Assembly: GCF_035581365.1 (NCBI RefSeq)
Contig: NZ_CP141590.1
Location: 1,426,001-1,490,000, forward strand
From: Tsuneonella sp. CC-YZS046
Lineage (GTDB): Bacteria > Pseudomonadota > Alphaproteobacteria > Sphingomonadales > Sphingomonadaceae
Reading direction: 5' to 3'
Length of the DNA stretch: 64,000 nucleotides
In this document: piece after piece, positions 8,622 through 19,612 of the stretch
How the letters are laid out: the number at the start of each line of letters is the position of its first letter
Numbering within the stretch: the stretch's first letter is position 1
Program-made: the position numbers and the translations under genes
Notes under the pieces: generated by a model
The model's input: the letters and a program-made list of their open reading frames with translations, nothing else
Told to the model about the DNA's origin: nothing
The model's database searches: none

Positions 8622-10442
8622 TCAGTAAACGCGCTTCTTCGGCTTGATATATTCAACATCGTCGGTGAGCGTATATTCGTGGACCGGACGGTAATCGATC
8701 CGGATCGCGCCGCCCTTGCCGCCCCAACCTTCGAACCATGCGGCGGTGTGCTTCATCCACTCGGCATCGTTGCGGTCGGGGAAATCCTCATGCGCATGGG
8801 CGCCACGGCTTTCCTTGCGGTTGTGGGCGCCGTGCAGCGTGACGGAAGCCTGCGAGATCAGATTGTCCAGCTCCAGAGTCTCGATCAGGTCGCTGTTCCA
8901 GATCAGCGAGCGGTCGCTGACACGAACGTCCTGCATCCGCTCATAGGTCTTGGCCAGCTTCACCTTGCCCTCGGCCATCAGTTCGTCCGTGCGGAACACG
9001 GCTGCGTGCTGGCTCATCGCCCGCTGCATCTCGAGGCGAACCTCGGCGGTCGGCGAACCGCCATTGGCATGGCGGAAGTAATCGAGGCGAGTCAGGGCCA
9101 GATCGGCGCTGTCCTTCGGCAGCTCGTCATACTTGTCGTCAGGCTTCACCAGCTCCTTGAGCCGGTGGCCGGTGGCGCGCCCGAACACCACGAGGTCGAT
9201 CAGCGAGTTGGAGCCGAGGCGATTGGCGCCATGGACCGAGACGCAGGCCGCTTCGCCCACGGCGAACAGGCCCGGCACCACGGTTTCGGGGTCGCCATCC
9301 GCGCCGATCGTCACGACTTCGCCGTGATAATTGGTCGGGATGCCGCCCATGTTGTAGTGCACGGTCGGCACGACCGGCAAAGGCTGACGGGCCAGGTCGA
9401 CACCGGCAAAGATCTTGCCGCTCTCGGTGATGCCCGGCAGGCGCTCGGCCAGAACCTTCGGATCGATATGATCGAGGTGCAGGAAGATGTGATCCTTGTT
9501 GGGGCCGACCCCGCGGCCCTCACGGATTTCCAGCGCCATGGAACGCGAAACCACGTCGCGGCTGGCCAGATCCTTCGCGGACGGGGCATAACGCTCCATG
9601 AAGCGCTCGCCTTCGGAATTGGTCAGATAGCCGCCTTCCCCGCGCGCGCCTTCGGTAATCAGCACGCCCGCGCCGTAGATGCCGGTCGGGTGGAACTGCA
9701 CGAATTCCATGTCCTGCAGCGGCAGGCCCGCGCGCAGCACCATGCCGCCGCCGTCGCCGGTGCAGGTATGGGCGGAAGTGGCGGTGAAGTAGCAGCGGCC
9801 ATAGCCGCCGGTGGCCAGCACCACCGCATGAGCGCGGAAGCGGTGGATCGATCCGTCATCGAGGCACAGCGCGATCACGCCGACGCATTTGCCATTGTCC
9901 ATGATGAGGTCGATGGCGAAATATTCGATGAAGAAGTCGGCGTCGTATTTCAGGCTCTGCTGATACAGCGCGTGCAGCATGGCATGGCCGGTGCGGTCCG
10001 CCGCGGCGCAGGTGCGCTGCACTGGCGGGCCTTCACCCATGTTCTGCATGTGGCCGCCGAACGGGCGCTGGTAGATCGTGCCGTCCTGGTTGCGGCTGAA
10101 CGGCACGCCGGCATGTTCCAGCTCGTAAACCGCGGCGGGCGCTTCGCGCACCATATATTCGATCGCGTCCTGGTCGCCCAGCCAGTCCGACCCCTTCACG
10201 GTGTCGAACATGTGCCAGGTCCAGTGGTCGGGCGTGTTGTTGCACAGCGAGGCGGCGATGCCGCCCTGCGCGGCCACGGTGTGGCTGCGGGTGGGAAAGA
10301 CCTTGGTGATGCAGGCCGTCCTGAGGCCGGCCTCGGCGCTGCCCATGGTGGCGCGCAGGCCGGAGCCGCCCGCGCCGACGACCACGGTATCATAGGTATG
10401 GTCGATGATCTTGTATGCGGACTGGGTGGAAGTGGTGGCCAT
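8622..10442 (-). CDS. sdhA: Succinate dehydrogenase flavoprotein subunit
   Basis: Catalytic subunit of complex II, oxidising succinate to fumarate with covalently bound FAD on the cytoplasmic face of the inner membrane. 606 residues, the standard size. Visible: FAD Rossmann motif [11 protein letters not shown], the FAD-linked His in [40 protein letters not shown], and the substrate-side [10 protein letters not shown] and [11 protein letters not shown]-type region (here [11 protein letters not shown]). ATG at 10442 gives [18 protein letters not shown], the usual alphaproteobacterial N-terminus. It follows sdhD by one base, so the three genes form one operon. sdhB, which usually comes next, is absent. 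Confidence 0.97.
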   Translation of the reverse strand: MATTSTQSAYKIIDHTYDTVVVGAGGSGLRATMGSAEAGLRTACITKVFPTRSHTVAAQGGIAASLCNNTPDHWTWHMFDTVKGSDWLGDQDAIEYMVREAPAAVYELEHAGVPFSRNQDGTIYQRPFGGHMQNMGEGPPVQRTCAAADRTGHAMLHALYQQSLKYDADFFIEYFAIDLIMDNGKCVGVIALCLDDGSIHRFRAHAVVLATGGYGRCYFTATSAHTCTGDGGGMVLRAGLPLQDMEFVQFHPTGIYGAGVLITEGARGEGGYLTNSEGERFMERYAPSAKDLASRDVVSRSMALEIREGRGVGPNKDHIFLHLDHIDPKVLAERLPGITESGKIFAGVDLARQPLPVVPTVHYNMGGIPTNYHGEVVTIGADGDPETVVPGLFAVGEAACVSVHGANRLGSNSLIDLVVFGRATGHRLKELVKPDDKYDELPKDSADLALTRLDYFRHANGGSPTAEVRLEMQRAMSQHAAVFRTDELMAEGKVKLAKTYERMQDVRVSDRSLIWNSDLIETLELDNLISQASVTLHGAHNRKESRGAHAHEDFPDRNDAEWMKHTAAWFEGWGGKGGAIRIDYRPVHEYTLTDDVEYIKPKKRVY

Positions 10443-10443
10443 C

Positions 10444-10827
10444 TCAGGCGCCTCCCAGCGCAAGGCGGGCAATGCAGAACAGGCCGAAGGTGGCCCCGGC
10501 GAAAGCGGCAAGGTTGAGCGCGGCGATGGCGGCGAACTTGTTGCCATGATCGTGGACATAATCCTCGATCACGACCTGCAGGCCCAGCCGGGCGTGCCAG
10601 AAGGTGCTGACGATCAGCAGCGCCATGGCCGTGGCCGGGACCGGCGCGGAAATATATTCGCTTACCGTGCCGTAGCTGAGATCCGGCAGCAGCAGGATCG
10701 AAACGATCAGCCAGGCCATGAGCAGCAGATTGCCGATGGCGGTGAAGCGCTGCAGCAGCCAGTGATGCGCGCCGCTATGCGCGGAGCCGAGGCCCCGCAC
10801 GCGTCCGATGGAAGTTCCGTTACCCAT
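10444..10827 (-). CDS. sdhD: Succinate dehydrogenase membrane anchor subunit
   Basis: Small heme/quinone-binding membrane anchor of complex II. The 127-residue product has three predicted membrane helices (about residues 27-47, 60-80 and 100-125). [13 protein letters not shown] contains the conserved Arg/His region near the quinone site and [16 protein letters not shown] carries the heme-ligand His and the family's conserved EDY. It lies between sdhC (10-base gap) and sdhA (one-base gap). Confidence 0.93.
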   Translation of the reverse strand: MGNGTSIGRVRGLGSAHSGAHHWLLQRFTAIGNLLLMAWLIVSILLLPDLSYGTVSEYISAPVPATAMALLIVSTFWHARLGLQVVIEDYVHDHGNKFAAIAALNLAAFAGATFGLFCIARLALGGA

Positions 10828-10837
10828 GTTCTTGGCC

Positions 10838-11218
10838 TCAGCGAAGCAGGATCACCGCCCAGAAGGCGATGGTCAGAATGATGGCGATCAATGGCGACAG
10901 CACCGACCACAGCTTGTTGCGGGTCAGTTCGTAGCCCGCGCCGATATCCAGCACGAAGTGACGCAGCCCCGACATCAGGTGGGTGAAGAAGGCCCAGCTC
11001 AGGCCCACCAGCACGATGTAGCCGATGGGCGAGGTCATCAGGTCGGAGAATGTCGTGTAATATTCGGGGCCGGCGGCGAGCGCCCCCAGCCACCAGAGCA
11101 GCACGAACAGGCCGACAATGGCCATCCCGTCACCCGTGACACGGTGAAGGATGGACACCAGCATGGCGGGGCCCCAACGCCAGATTTGCAGATGCGGTGA
11201 CAGCGGACGGTTTGCCAT
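10838..11218 (-). CDS. sdhC: Succinate dehydrogenase cytochrome b556 subunit
   Basis: First gene of the sdhCDA operon, encoding the larger membrane anchor with heme b. 126 residues. RPLSPHLQIWRW is the signature N-terminus, SILHRVTGDGM holds the quinone-site Ser/Arg, and HLMSGLRHFVLDIG carries the heme-ligand His. Three membrane helices are evident. ATG at 11218 is chosen because it gives this standard N-terminus; the frame continues upstream without family resemblance. The 145-base gap to divergent prmA should hold the promoter. Confidence 0.93.
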   Translation of the reverse strand: MANRPLSPHLQIWRWGPAMLVSILHRVTGDGMAIVGLFVLLWWLGALAAGPEYYTTFSDLMTSPIGYIVLVGLSWAFFTHLMSGLRHFVLDIGAGYELTRNKLWSVLSPLIAIILTIAFWAVILLR

Positions 11219-11363
11219 GCGGGCCTTCCTGTTGCGTATGCATGATGCGGTCTTGCGCCGCGACGATGTGCGGATTGCGATCCCCCATAATGAAAAGACG
11301 GGCCAAGGCAAGCCGTGCAATGGCAGTTTCCGTCATCGCAAAGCGGCGCTAGGGAATGGCCGC

Positions 11364-12320
11364 ATGACTCAATCATGGAAGATTACCGCCCTCGCATCGC
11401 GCCAGGCAGTGCAGGATGCGCTGCTCGCGCATGAGGAAACGCCGGACTGGGATCACGCCATCGTGCTGTCCGGATGCGAGGTCGCCAAGGACCGGCCCGA
11501 GGAATGGCTGCTGGAAGCATGGCTGCCCCGGCGGCCCACCAGGGCGGACAAATCGGCGTTCCTGGCGCTTTTCGCGGGGGAGCCGCCCGCAATCGCATCG
11601 GAAAGACTGCCCGATCAGGATTGGGTGACATTGAGCCAGCAGAACGCGCAGCCGATCGTGGCGGGGCGTTTCCATATCCATACGCCCGAGCACCCGGCAA
11701 TGGAGGAGGCTGGCGTCGTCGATTTCACCATACCCGCCGGCCAGGCTTTCGGCACGGGCCATCATGAAACCACCGCCGGCTGCCTCGCCATGCTCGATGC
11801 GATGAAGGCCGGCGGCGTCTCGGCCCGCAATATCGCGGATATCGGCACCGGAACCGGATTGCTCGCCTTCGCCGCGCGGGCGCTGTGGCCCCATGCGCTC
11901 GTCACCGCGAGCGATGTCGATCCGGTCTGCGTCGACGTGGTGGAAAGCAATGCGGCGGCGAATGACGTGCCGATGGGCGCCGGGCCGGGACAACTGACCA
12001 TGCTGGTGGCCGACGGCATGGCCCATCCCCTGCTTCAGGCGCGCGCGCCCTACGATCTGCTGATCGCCAATATCCTCGCCGGCCCGCTGGTGGAACTGGC
12101 GCCGGATTTCGGCAAAGCCGTTCTGCCCGGCGGCTCCCTTCTGCTATCCGGATTGCTGGGAACGCAGGAAGATGCCGTGCTGCGGGCCTGCCGCCTTGCT
12201 GGATTCCGCTCCACGGCCCGGATGCGCAAGGGCGACTGGTCCATCTTGTGGCTACGCAAGCGGACGCTGGCCCGCCCGGCGCGGCGCAGCGTTCAGCCGC
12301 GATGGCTCCCCGGCTCCTGA
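11364..12320 (+). CDS. prmA: Ribosomal protein L11 methyltransferase
   Basis: SAM-dependent enzyme that trimethylates ribosomal protein L11. 318 residues. The N-terminal substrate-recognition region is followed by IPAGQAFGTGHHETT, then the SAM motif I IADIGTGTGLLAFAA, the acidic loop ASDVDPVCVDVVESNAAAN and the catalytic-site sequence DLLIANILAGPLVELAP, all diagnostic. ATG at 11364 begins the conserved part (MTQSWKITALAS). The last 19 bases overlap the next gene. Confidence 0.93.
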   Translation: MTQSWKITALASRQAVQDALLAHEETPDWDHAIVLSGCEVAKDRPEEWLLEAWLPRRPTRADKSAFLALFAGEPPAIASERLPDQDWVTLSQQNAQPIVAGRFHIHTPEHPAMEEAGVVDFTIPAGQAFGTGHHETTAGCLAMLDAMKAGGVSARNIADIGTGTGLLAFAARALWPHALVTASDVDPVCVDVVESNAAANDVPMGAGPGQLTMLVADGMAHPLLQARAPYDLLIANILAGPLVELAPDFGKAVLPGGSLLLSGLLGTQEDAVLRACRLAGFRSTARMRKGDWSILWLRKRTLARPARRSVQPRWLPGS

Positions 12321-12970
12321 AGGCCCTGCGCCTTACGCTGGCGAGCCTCGTCCTCGCCATCGCCGCATTCCTGCTGACGGCGTGGGCCGGTTCCGCGATT
12401 CCACGCAACGCGGAGTGGCGGGAGCCGGACCAGGGCGTGACGATCATGGTGGAAACCAACGGAATCCACACCGCCATCGTCATGCCGCTGGTGACGCCCA
12501 TAAAGGATTGGCGCATGGATTTTCCGGCCCGCGACCTCACCGATCCCGCCCGGCCCTATACCCATGTTTCGGTGAGCTGGGGCGAACGGGAGGTCTTCCT
12601 CGAAACCCCGACATGGGCCGATCTTTCGCCGATCACCGTGCTCCGCATCCTGTTCTCGGGCGGAGATGGCGTCCTTCATGTCGCCCATTATGTGCGCCCC
12701 GCGCCCGCCGACGACATTCGCCCGCTGCGGATCAGCGAGGCCCAATACAGGCGCCTTGTCCGCCGGATCGAGGCCAGCGTTCCCGCCGCGCCGCGCCGAT
12801 CCCATCCCGGCTATGGCAGCCATGACGTCTTCTACGAGACAACGGGCCGCTACACCTTCACCAACACCTGCAACCAGTGGACCAGCGATACGCTGGCCGG
12901 GGCGGGAATTCGCACCGGATGGTGGACTCCCTTCGCCGGCGGCGTGATGAAATGGGTTCCCGAGGTATAG
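12302..12970 (+). CDS. DUF2459 (TIGR02117) family membrane-anchored protein
   Basis: Member of the DUF2459/TIGR02117 family, annotated in the past as urease-cluster associated; function unknown. 222 residues: an N-terminal membrane anchor (about residues 8-30), then a periplasmic domain with VETNGIHTAIVMPL, VSVSWGEREVFLETPTW, and near the C-terminus TCNQWTSDTLAGAGI. The conserved His (IHT) and Cys (TCNQW) look like a catalytic pair of a papain-like fold, but that is inference. ATG at 12302 is inside the prmA 3' end, indicating translational coupling; a GTG further up is possible. Confidence 0.82.
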   Translation: MAPRLLKALRLTLASLVLAIAAFLLTAWAGSAIPRNAEWREPDQGVTIMVETNGIHTAIVMPLVTPIKDWRMDFPARDLTDPARPYTHVSVSWGEREVFLETPTWADLSPITVLRILFSGGDGVLHVAHYVRPAPADDIRPLRISEAQYRRLVRRIEASVPAAPRRSHPGYGSHDVFYETTGRYTFTNTCNQWTSDTLAGAGIRTGWWTPFAGGVMKWVPEV

Positions 12971-12991
12971 GGCGGCTGGCCCGGCCGACCA

Positions 12992-13486
12992 TCAGGCCGA
13001 CACCAGCACGTCCCTGAGCAGGGCCAGCGCCGCCCGCGCGAAGGCATGCATATTGGCGACCCGGTCATCATGGCCCGTGGCGACCGTTGCCGAACGTTCG
13101 AGGCCGGGCCCGACTACAGCGATGGCGCTCCTGCCGGAATCGACGCCGAATGGATGCTTGCCCGGCCCCGTCGAGCCGGACTCGGCCAGCCCCCAATCGC
13201 TGCCGAGACGGTCGCGGATCGCTCGGGCCTGCAACACGGCATAGGCTTCGGTGACGGAGCGCATTCCGGCAAGTTCGCTGCGGGAAAGGCCGAGCAGCGC
13301 ATCGCGCCCCTTAAACGAATAGATCACGCCACCCCCAACGTAAAAGGACGTCGCGCCCGGCATGGCGACCAGTGCCGCCGAAACCAGGCCGCCGGTCGCG
13401 CCATCCGCCACGGCCACGGTCTGCCCCCGCTCTTTCAGCAGCGCGCCCACGTCCGCGCCCAGATGGGCCAATTCCGCAAACATCAC
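12992..13486 (-). CDS. CinA C-terminal domain protein, divergent active site
   Basis: Stand-alone CinA C-terminal domain (164 residues). Characterised members are nicotinamide mononucleotide deamidases (PncC) of NAD recycling. The fold markers are all present: VAVADGATGGLVSAAL, VGGGVIYSFKGRDALLG and ESGSTGPGKHPFG. However the usual AESCTGG motif, whose serine is the nucleophile, reads ADGATGG here, and the usual GIAGP reads GSTGP. Deamidase activity is therefore doubtful. It starts two bases from the ligA stop codon, at the end of a recN-ligA-cinA operon. Confidence 0.8.
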   Translation of the reverse strand: MMFAELAHLGADVGALLKERGQTVAVADGATGGLVSAALVAMPGATSFYVGGGVIYSFKGRDALLGLSRSELAGMRSVTEAYAVLQARAIRDRLGSDWGLAESGSTGPGKHPFGVDSGRSAIAVVGPGLERSATVATGHDDRVANMHAFARAALALLRDVLVSA

Positions 13487-13487
13487 C

Positions 13488-15545
<2,058 letters not shown>

Positions 15546-17210
15546 TTATACACCTTCCAGTAGCCGATCCGCCTGCGCCCGCGCTTCGGCGGTGATTTCC
15601 GCGCCGGACAGCATCCGCGCGATTTCCTCCTGACGGCCCCCGGCATCCAGCAGCATGACCGAGGTGCGGGTCACGGTGCCTTCGGACGATTTGGCGATCA
15701 TGTAGTGCGTGGCGCCCCGCGCGGCGACCTGCGGGCTGTGCGTGACCACCAGCAGTTGCCCCCCTTCCGCCAGCCGCGCCAGCCGTTCCCCGATCGCGCT
15801 GGCGACCGCGCCGCCCACGCCCCGGTCGATCTCGTCGAAGATCACCGTCGCCGCCCCGCCCCGCTCGGCCAGAGCCACTTTCAAGGCGAGGATGAAGCGC
15901 GACAGCTCGCCGCCCGATGCGATCTTCGTCAGCGGCGCGAAACCGGCGCCGGGATTGGTGGCGATCAGGAACTCCACGCTGTCCATGCCATGCGCGCCCC
16001 AGCGCTCCTCCGGCAGCGCGGTGACGGCGGTGCGGAAGCGCGCGGCATCCAGCTTGAGCGGCGCAAGCTCCCCGGCAACCGCCTTGTCCAGCCGGGCGGC
16101 AGCGGCGGTTCGCACCTCGTGCAAGGCTTGCGCCCGCGCCCGATAGCTCTCCTGCGCGGCACGCTCGGCCTGCTCCAGCGCTCCGATTTCCGCTTCCCCG
16201 CCTTCGATGGCATCCAGCGCGGCACGCATCCGGTGCATCGCTTCGGGCAGATCGTCAACCTGGCAATCGTGCTTGCGGGCCAGCGCGCGCAGCTCGAACA
16301 ACCGCGCCTCGATCCGGTCCAGTTCGGCCGGATCATGGGTCAGCGCCTCCGCCGCCCGTGCCAGCCGGTCCTCCGCCTCGCCCGCCTCGATCACCGCGCG
16401 ATCCAGCGCTTCCAGCGCTTCGCCGAGCAGGGGATGCTCCCCCGCGATCCGGTCCAGCCGCCGGGCCGCGCCGCGAAGGCTGGCAAGCGCGGAATCCGAA
16501 CCGTCCCAGAGATGGCGCAAGGCCTCCAGATCGCCCGCCAGCTTCTCGCCCTTCTGCATATCGGCGCGGGCGCCCGCGAGTTGCTCTTCCTCGCCCCCCA
16601 CCGGCTCGATGGCTGTCAGCTCGGCCAGATGGGCCAGCAGCAGATCCTGGTCCGCCCTGGCCCGTTCGATCCCGGCGCGCGCCACGGCAAGGCGCTCACC
16701 CGCCGCGCGCCACACCTCCCAGGCCGCCGCAACGCCATCCACGTCCCCACCGGCATAGCGATCCAGCAAGGCGCGGTGGCCGCGCGGATTGACGAGGCCG
16801 CGGTCGTCATGCTGGCCATGCAGTTCCACCAGCGCGGGCGCGATCTCGCGCAGCAAGGCCACGCCCACCGGCTGGTCGTTGATGAAGGCTTTCGATCCGC
16901 CATCGGATTTGAGCCGCCGCCGGACGATCAGCGGCTCGCCCGGCTCGATCTCCACCTCCGCCTCCGCGAGCGCATTGCGCAAACCTTCCGGCAATTCGGC
17001 GAAATCGAAGGCGGCGGTGACGCTGGCCTGCTCCTCCCCCGCGCGCACCAGCCCCGCATCGGCGCGATTGCCGAGCACGAGGCCCAGCGCGTCGAGCAGG
17101 ATCGACTTGCCCGCGCCGGTTTCGCCCGTGAGCACGCCCAGCCCCGGCTCGAAGGCAAGGTCCAGCGACTCTATCAGCACGATATTTCGGATGGAAAGTT
17201 GGCTCAGCAT
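15546..17210 (-). CDS. recN: DNA repair protein RecN
   Basis: SMC-like ATPase that acts early in double-strand break repair. 554 residues: Walker A GETGAGKSILLDALG near residue 30 after the typical start MLSQLSIRNIVLIESLDL; a QHDD motif (ELHGQHDD); a central Ala/Glu-rich coiled coil interrupted by the hinge; and the C-terminal ABC signature ASGGELSRFILALK, Walker B ATVIFDEIDRGVGG and LLVVTHSPQVAA. ATG at 17210 gives the standard start. ligA follows within ten bases. No LexA box was evident upstream. Confidence 0.96.
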   Translation of the reverse strand: MLSQLSIRNIVLIESLDLAFEPGLGVLTGETGAGKSILLDALGLVLGNRADAGLVRAGEEQASVTAAFDFAELPEGLRNALAEAEVEIEPGEPLIVRRRLKSDGGSKAFINDQPVGVALLREIAPALVELHGQHDDRGLVNPRGHRALLDRYAGGDVDGVAAAWEVWRAAGERLAVARAGIERARADQDLLLAHLAELTAIEPVGGEEEQLAGARADMQKGEKLAGDLEALRHLWDGSDSALASLRGAARRLDRIAGEHPLLGEALEALDRAVIEAGEAEDRLARAAEALTHDPAELDRIEARLFELRALARKHDCQVDDLPEAMHRMRAALDAIEGGEAEIGALEQAERAAQESYRARAQALHEVRTAAAARLDKAVAGELAPLKLDAARFRTAVTALPEERWGAHGMDSVEFLIATNPGAGFAPLTKIASGGELSRFILALKVALAERGGAATVIFDEIDRGVGGAVASAIGERLARLAEGGQLLVVTHSPQVAARGATHYMIAKSSEGTVTRTSVMLLDAGGRQEEIARMLSGAEITAEARAQADRLLEGV

Positions 17211-17362
17211 CGCAATGGGCGGGCTTTTACCCCATGCTTGGCGGCGCGTCACCGGGGCAGCGCGGAATTACGAACAATTCAGCTTGTAACGGTTTTCAAA
17301 TCGCCTGCCCCGGGCTAGGCCATTGTCATTCGGAAAGAACCACGCAATCGGGAGAATTGACC

Positions 17363-17764
17363 ATGGCAAGCCAGCTGATCCGGAATCTGACCAAGGCATG
17401 GGCGGGCGACGAGCAAATGCTGCTCGACCAGTATGTCGAGGATTGCACCTTCACCGACAAGGCGTTCGACATCGTCCATCATGGCCACAAGGGCCTGCGC
17501 GAGGTTTTCGCCTTCAGCTTCGGCATGATGCCCGATTTCCGCGTCGAATACGGCAACGAGGTGCTGGGCGAACACGCAGGCTCGGTGGAGTGGACATTCA
17601 CCGGCAGTTTCCAGGGCGAATATGACGGCGTGAAGCACAACGGCACGCCGGTGCGGATCGAAGGGGTGTCCTTCATGACCTTCCGCGACGGCAAGATCGC
17701 GACCAACACGGACTACTGGAACGTGAAGCACATCGAGCAGCAACTGGCCGCCGTCACGGCCTGA
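17363..17764 (+). CDS. SnoaL/NTF2-like small protein
   Basis: A 133-residue single-domain alpha+beta-barrel protein of the NTF2-like/SnoaL superfamily, read from the pattern W-(x)-LDQYVEDCTFTDKAFD, LREVFAFSFGMMPDFRVEY, VEWTFTGSFQGEYDG and ISF-like VSFMTFRDGKIATNTDYWN. Such proteins are small-molecule enzymes or binding domains; the substrate cannot be told. ATG at 17363 has GGGAG upstream at correct spacing. It faces a ferritin-like gene convergently. Confidence 0.75.
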   Translation: MASQLIRNLTKAWAGDEQMLLDQYVEDCTFTDKAFDIVHHGHKGLREVFAFSFGMMPDFRVEYGNEVLGEHAGSVEWTFTGSFQGEYDGVKHNGTPVRIEGVSFMTFRDGKIATNTDYWNVKHIEQQLAAVTA

Positions 17765-17776
17765 TCCCGCCCGGCA

Positions 17777-17802
17777 CGGCATGGCTTCCGCGAGCCATGC
17801 CG
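17777..17802. terminator. Stem-loop between convergent genes
   Basis: CGGCATGGCT and AGCCATGCCG form a perfect ten-base stem with a six-base loop between the NTF2-like and ferritin-like stop codons. There is no T run, so it may be a Rho-linked or mRNA-stabilising hairpin. Confidence 0.5.
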
Positions 17803-17809
17803 CTCACGC

Positions 17810-18304
17810 TCAGCCCAGCAGTTCGGCCGCCTTCGCCAGACGATGGCCGTGATCGCTCTCTTCCTTGCCGTTCTGCAGGAACAGCGCCTTGGCCTGCTCA
17901 TCATCGAAGCTGGCCGCAACGCCCGCGTACAGGCTCTCGCCCGCGAATTCGGCATCGGCCAGTTTCTGCAACGCCTCGCGAGTGAGCGGCATTTCCGGCA
18001 GCGGCGTATAGATCGGATTGTCCTCGATCGCGGGGATCGGGAACCGCTTCCCGGTCAGGATCTCGATGGCCTTGCCGACGCGCCGGGCATGCAGCAGTTC
18101 CTCCTTGCCGTTTTCCAGCAGCAGGTCCTGCACCGCGGCGTTGTCGGTCCCGGCCGCCAGATTGGCATAGAGTTCCATTCCCAGCGCTTCGGTCAGGGCG
18201 AGTATCTTCAAATCATCGATGGTCACGTTCGGCCCCATGGAACCTACATATTCGAAGGCTTCCTGGGTCGTCTTCGGCGCATTCGCCGGCAGGTCGATGG
18301 TCAA
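17810..18304 (-). CDS. Ferritin-like (rubrerythrin-fold) protein
   Basis: A 164-residue four-helix-bundle protein with two Glu/His repeats, ALTEALGMELYAN...GKEELLHARRVGK and ADAEFAGESLYAG...GKEESDHGHRLAK, the ExxH pattern that binds a di-iron site in ferritin-like proteins. The role may be iron storage or peroxide reduction; no rubredoxin domain is present. The start is taken as TTG at 18304, because GGGAGAG lies five bases before it; an ATG 21 bases upstream (18325) has no such site. The gene is monocistronic by position. Confidence 0.75.
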   Translation of the reverse strand: MTIDLPANAPKTTQEAFEYVGSMGPNVTIDDLKILALTEALGMELYANLAAGTDNAAVQDLLLENGKEELLHARRVGKAIEILTGKRFPIPAIEDNPIYTPLPEMPLTREALQKLADAEFAGESLYAGVAASFDDEQAKALFLQNGKEESDHGHRLAKAAELLG

Positions 18305-18413
18305 TGCTTCTCTCCCACTTCGCATGGTTCGGGGTAATGCCGCCCGGCCGGCTTTCAGGCCCGGATATGCGCACCGCCGCAGCGGGGGATGATCCACTCA
18401 TCCCCGATCCCGG

Positions 18414-19520
18414 TCAAGCGCCGCGAATCCGCCAATCGGCGAGGATCGCCTCCCGGTCCGCATCCACCGGCGGAGTCGGCCGGACCAGTTCGCCCGGCGT
18501 TTCGGATAGCCGGGGCGCCGGGGCGGGATGCAGCCTGCCCGCGAATTCCTCGAAAGTGCCGCGCGCGCGCAGATGCGGGTCGTCCCACGCCTCGGCGATG
18601 GAAAGAACCGCGCTGAAGCAGATTTCCCTGCCCTCGGCGCGGGCCAGCCACTCATTGCGAGTGCGCGAGGCGAAACGCTCCGCAAACAGGGCGCGCAGGC
18701 CCGGCCAGTTCGCCCGGTCGGCCCGATCCGGCAGCGCTTGCGGATCGAGTTCGAGCAGTTCCAGCAGCCCGGCATAGAATTGCCGCTCCATCGCCCCCAC
18801 TGCGATATACAGCCCATCCTTGGCCACATAGACGCCATAATCCGGGCTGCCGCCGTCGACGCTGTTGTCATGGCGCCGCCCGCTCCACATGCCGCCCTGG
18901 GTCATCGCCTGGAACGCGGACATCATGTGGCAAACGCCGTCCACCATCGCCACGTCGATCACCTGGCCCTTGCCGGTGTTGCGCGCATGATGCAGCGCCA
19001 TCAGCACGCCGGAGACGAGATACATCGCGCCGCCGCCGATGTCGGCAACCAGATTGAGCGCGGGGGTCGGCGGCCGGTCGGGATAGCCGGTGGCATGGAG
19101 CGCGCCGGTGATCGCCGCATAATTGATGTCGTGCCCCACCGCATCGGCAAGCGGGCCGCTCTGCCCCCAGCCGGTCATGCGCGCGAACACCAGCCGGGGG
19201 TTCGCCCCGAGCAGGACATCCGGCCCCAGGCCCAGCCGCTCCATCACGCCGGGCCGGTATCCCTCGATCACTATATCCGCTTCCGTCGCCAGGCGGCGGG
19301 CGGTTTCCCGCCCTTCTTCCGACTTGAGATCGAGCGCGATGGACCGCTTGTTGCGATTGTAGAAGTCGAATTCCGGCGGCGCGGTCATCGGCCGGTCCGG
19401 CCCCGGCCGATCCACCCGCACCACATCGGCGCCGAAGTCCGCCAGATAGCCGCCCGCGAACGGCGCCGGCCCAATTCCCCCGAATTCCAGCACTTTCACA
19501 TCTTGAAGCGGCCCGCCCAT
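18414..19520 (-). CDS. CaiB/BaiF family CoA transferase (AMACR-like)
   Basis: Class III CoA transferase family, which includes alpha-methylacyl-CoA racemase. 368 residues. Visible: DVKVLEFGGIGPAPFAGGYLADFGADVVRVDRPG at the N-terminus (given in part as a family signature), NRNKRSIALDLKSEEGRE, GYRPGVMERLGLGPD, and GWGQSGPLADAVGHDINYAAITGAL with the catalytic Asp in GHDINY. The GHDINY/LH-type motif favours the racemase branch over formyl-CoA transferases. ATG at 19520 follows AAGGGTG. It is divergent from an acyl-CoA synthetase gene 92 bases away, so they may serve one branched-chain or steroid-type acyl-CoA pathway. Confidence 0.85.
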   Translation of the reverse strand: MGGPLQDVKVLEFGGIGPAPFAGGYLADFGADVVRVDRPGPDRPMTAPPEFDFYNRNKRSIALDLKSEEGRETARRLATEADIVIEGYRPGVMERLGLGPDVLLGANPRLVFARMTGWGQSGPLADAVGHDINYAAITGALHATGYPDRPPTPALNLVADIGGGAMYLVSGVLMALHHARNTGKGQVIDVAMVDGVCHMMSAFQAMTQGGMWSGRRHDNSVDGGSPDYGVYVAKDGLYIAVGAMERQFYAGLLELLELDPQALPDRADRANWPGLRALFAERFASRTRNEWLARAEGREICFSAVLSIAEAWDDPHLRARGTFEEFAGRLHPAPAPRLSETPGELVRPTPPVDADREAILADWRIRGA

Positions 19521-19612
19521 TTCACCCTTTCCAAAAGATCTGCCCCACTGGCCGTAACAGCAGCAAGTCCCTATAGCGAACGGAAATCGCTTAGAAACAG
19601 GAGAAGTCCCGG

